Assembly (NCBI GenBank): GCA_946406115.1
Contig: OX291548.1
Coordinates: forward strand, 10,404,373-10,468,372
From: Apoda limacodes
Lineage: Eukaryota; Arthropoda; Insecta; Lepidoptera; Limacodidae
Direction of reading: 5' to 3'
DNA: 64,000 nt
Shown: piece after piece, positions 60,975 through 64,000 of the stretch
Position numbering within the stretch: position 1 is the first letter of the stretch
Layout: each line of letters opens with the position of its first letter
Made by a program: the position numbers and the translations under genes
Notes under the pieces: model-generated
Database searches by the model: none
Seen by the model: the letters and a program-made list of their open reading frames with translations, nothing else
Told to the model about the DNA's origin: nothing

Positions 60975-63929
60975 CCACTAAGGTGGCAAACAAGCTTACG
61001 GCCCGCCTGATGGTAAGCGGTCACCGTCGCCTATGGACGCTTGCAACACCAGGGGTATCACTTGCGCGTTGCCGACCCTTCAGAAATCTAATAACTTTTT
61101 CTTAAAGAACTCCATACTGTAGTCCTTGCAGAAAACCTTGGCAGGGAGCTCATTCCACAACTTAAGCGTTCGCGGGAGGAAGATTCTCTGAAACCGCACT
61201 GTACGCGACCATTTAGGTTCTAAAGTATGATAATGAATTCCCTGCCGATGGCGAGCGGTGCGATGGTAGAAAGTAGCCGTGGGCATCATTTCGAACAATT
61301 CCTCAGAACAAACGACTTAAGGGCTCGATACCGCAAGTGAGTTTGGAATCGTCGACAATTCTCACAGCCCGTCGTTGAACCGAGTCAAAAGGGCCAAGCT
61401 GGTATCCGGGTGCACCTGCCCAGAGATGGCAGCAGTACTCCATATGGGGCCGAACTTGCGACTTGTAAAGTAACAACCTTTGCCCCAACGTGAAGTACTG
61501 CTTCGCTCTGTTGAGTATACCAAGTTTTTTGGACGCCAGCTTCACCTTATCTTGTAAATGATCTCGGAACTGAACATCGCTGGAGATGTCGACACCAAGG
61601 ATCCCAATGCTCTTGGAGATGGAGAGGGGAGTGTTCTGGAATTGTGGGACTACAGTGAATGGAGTTTTCTTAGCGGTGAACGCGCACACTTGTGTCTTTG
61701 TAGGGTTGAATCGGACCAAGTTTACCCGTCCCCAGTCAGAGTTTACCCGTCCCCAGTCAGAGACCTGGGTCAGTGTGTTCTCGATTTGAGACACAAGTTC
61801 TCCGCGGTTTTCCTCCACAACGGAACGAGGGATGTTTGCACGACCCGTGTAAAAAGCGTCTCCAGTACTGTCATCTTCATAGCAATGTATGTTGTTGATG
61901 TCCAACATGTCAACAAGCAGTAGAAACAGCGTAGGAGACAGCACAGAGCCTTGCGGGACACCAGCATTAATGTCCATGCTATCAGAGCAACTACCGTCAA
62001 CTACGGTTCGTATGCGTCTGCCGGACAAAAAGCTAGCCACCCATTTGCAGAAACCCTCGGGCACTCCGTAAGATGGCAACTTCGATAGAAGACCCCGGTG
62101 CCAGACCCGATCGAACGCCTTCGCTATGTCAAGGCTACATGCCAATGCCTCCCCCTGACTCTCAATGGCTAGTGCCCATCGGTGTGTGAGATACACTAGA
62201 AGGTCACCAGCCGAGCGACCGTGGCGAAAGCCATATTGACGGTCACTGACCAGATCGTGTACTTCTAGGTATCTTAGAAGCTGTGTGTTGATCACACGCT
62301 CCATCACCTTAGAGAGGAGAGAGGTAATAGCGATAGGCCTGTAATTCGATGGATCTGATCTATCGCCCTTTTTGGGTACCGGGTGCACATTCGCAGTCTT
62401 CCATGAAGACGGAAATTGCCTAGTGTGGTAGGAAAGCGCGAAGAGGCGCGTGAGTACAGAACATAACTCAGGAGCACACTGCTTAAGCACCACTGCTGGT
62501 ATACCGTCTGGCCCACTCGACTTATGAACGTCTAGAGAAAGCAACGCCTGCCTGACCTCCCGCTGCGTTATGGAGATTTCCGGCATGGTCTTACCGCACC
62601 ACGGTATAGTAGGTGGTACAGCGCCTTCATTGTTCATGTTCGAGTTCGAGGCAAAGAGACTGCCCAGTAGATCGGCTTTCTCTTTAGCACTATGGGCCAA
62701 GTCACCATCGGTCTTTCGCAGTGGTGGTAACGACGACTGGCAAAAGTTCCCTTCGGCAGCTTTGGCAAGCGACCAGAAAGCACGACTCCCAGAAAGATAG
62801 CTCGCAAGTCGCCCACCTATTTCGCCGATGAATTGGAATTTTGCTCTGGCAGTTGCTTTCTTACTGAACCTCGAGGCAGCATTTAATTTGCGTTTTAACT
62901 CAGAAATATTCGGATCCGTATTATAACGAGCCGTGGTCCAAGCCTCATATGCATTTTGCTTAAGAATTTTAGCTTTTCTGTAAGACCTATTAAACCACGG
63001 TCGTTTTTTGACGCCGGCAGCTACTCGTGGGTTAGGAATATAGCATTCCATACCAGCAAGGATTGTCTCAGTGGCTGCGGCTGCGCAGACGTCAGGATCT
63101 TCTGAGCTAAAGCAGATCTGCCTCCACGGGAACGATGCGTAAAATTCTCGCAATCCATCCCAGTCTGCCGACTTATAGTGCCACACACGACGCCAATTAG
63201 TTTGCCCAGAAGGATCGGGTTGTGTGCATGACACGTGAGTCCGAACGAGACAGTGGTTCGAGGAGCCAAGAGGCGCATCCACTGAGGCGGAGTATTCGTC
63301 CGGACGAGTAGTCAGCAGAAGGTCCAGTAAGGAGCTCGTATGTTCCTCTATATCTGGTATTCTCGTTGGAGAAAGTACCAGCTGAGAGAATCCATTGGTC
63401 AGAGCAAATTCATGAGCAGATATTCCAGCATAGTTATTGGTTCGAGAACTGAGCCACTCGCGATGGTGGGCGTTAAAGTCTCCCAAAATAACTAGTTCTG
63501 CTGTGGGATATTGCTTAGGTGCGTGAAGAGTCGAGTTACGTCCGTGTCACCGCTATGAGACCTGTATAGGCACGCATAGATAGGAAAGTGGCCGCCGTAA
63601 TCTACGCGCACCCACAATATCGACAGGTCCCTGTCTTCAAGGCTATGAAGGCGGCGACAGCAGATATCCTCCCGGACGAACATACATACACCGGCACGAC
63701 TCATAAAATTGTGTTCGAGTTTGTAGCCGGGATAGTGAAGGTATGATGTGTCGGCCGGGCAGGATATCTGCGTCTCTGTTAGAAAAAGAATGGTCGGCTG
63801 CGCAGTTTCGAGATGGTGGTGGACTGGGTTGAGATTTGCGTGAATACCCCTGATGTTGCAAAAATCCACATTATATGTGGATGGAGTAGCCGCTGTACAA
63901 ACTCTTTTCTTTTTCGTTCTTATGGCCAT
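60943..63929 (-). mobile_element. LINE family A, longest copy (endonuclease + RT), continues past window
   Basis: Minus strand. A poly(A) tail (28 T at 60944-60971 on the plus strand) and a 3' UTR with GGTGGCAAACAAGC lead back into ORF2. Coding parts are the endonuclease at 63929-63300 and RT at about 62600-61300. The element is an apurinic-endonuclease LINE of the Jockey/CR1 group; the exact family is not determined. Its 5' end and any ORF1 lie beyond 64000. Four shorter relatives in this window show that the family has been active repeatedly. Confidence 0.85.
61080..63929 (-). pseudogene. LINE family A ORF2: endonuclease and reverse transcriptase, disabled
   Basis: The first segment (63929-63492) has endonuclease motifs: an N-terminal NVDFCNIRGIHANL, the catalytic TETQ and an AGVCMFVREDI block. 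A one-base frameshift near 63488 separates it from the 727-codon segment (63486-61303), which opens with MGDFNAHHREWLSS and includes SSNHCLVRTH. RT blocks follow: VHKSSGPDGIPAVVLKQ, PKKGDRSDPSNYRPIAITSL, QYGFRHGRSAGDLLV, SLDIAKAFDRVWH and AGVPQGSVLSPTLFLLLVDM. The catalytic box reads YEDD (codons 61881-61870) where LINE RTs have YADD. A 21-bp in-frame duplication (61720-61761) repeats SDWGRVN. About 50 bp is missing near 61309 compared with the copy at 408-457, giving an early stop. The remaining C-terminus is at 61298-61080. Confidence 0.85.
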
Positions 63930-64000
63930 AATATATAATAAAAGTTACTAAAACTAAGGATGAGGATTCACTGCACAGACAGCTTAGAGGACAAAAGCTG

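Overview
This is intergenic and intronic DNA from an insect, almost certainly a moth or butterfly. It is AT-rich, has spliced genes with arthropod-type core promoters, and is packed with decayed transposable elements. Many of these carry sequence signatures I associate with Lepidoptera, such as the LINE tail containing GGTGGCAAACAAGCTTACGG and the dispersed repeats built around GGGTTCCGTACC and ACTCGCACTTGGCCG. There is no sign of prokaryotic operons. Family names below come from motif recognition; no database was searched. Host genes are few. (1) Peritrophin-like gene A: exon 1 at 21148-21180 behind a TATA box and initiator, second coding exon at 34649-35236, with about 13.5 kb of transposon-filled sequence between them. 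(2) Its paralogue, gene B: exon 1 at 37853-37882 with its own TATA box, exon 2 at 40120-40743. Both encode secreted proteins with three CBM14 (peritrophin-A) chitin-binding domains. (3) An intact single-exon gene on the minus strand (43988-44596) encodes a cysteine-free secreted protein of unknown function. Layout: 0-14 kb holds LINE 3' fragments, a piggyBac-like MITE with TTAA flanks (4719-5295), a SINE with a 5S-rRNA-like head and a GC-rich retroposon here called Y. 14.4-18.8 kb is a broken Polinton/Maverick with packaging ATPase, cysteine protease and a small basic protein, bounded by long inverted repeats and split by a LINE. 21-26 kb holds gene A exon 1, a LINE tail and a BEL/Pao LTR element. 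26-34 kb is a nest: a LINE with a zinc-knuckle ORF1 flanks element X, X contains a second LINE fragment, and that fragment contains Y. 34.6-40.7 kb holds the two peritrophin exons, a Ty3-like remnant, a mariner-like remnant and a 5S-headed SINE. 41-54 kb holds a tyrosine-recombinase (Crypton-like) fragment, LINE pieces, the orphan secreted gene, an RTE tail and two TIR elements, one a hAT-type element with a perfect 8-bp target duplication. 55.5-60.5 kb is a second copy of X, split by an RLE-type (R2-like) LINE bounded by a perfect 10-bp target duplication. 60.9-64 kb is the least damaged LINE, an endonuclease/RT element running off the right edge with several disabling lesions. The most informative structures are the nested insertions. 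X occurs twice with different insertions at different points, so each copy shows the empty site of the other. This gives exact ends for Y and for the RLE-type LINE without outside references. The 5S-rRNA-like modules occur four times in two different sequence contexts, suggesting independent recruitment of a pol III internal promoter.
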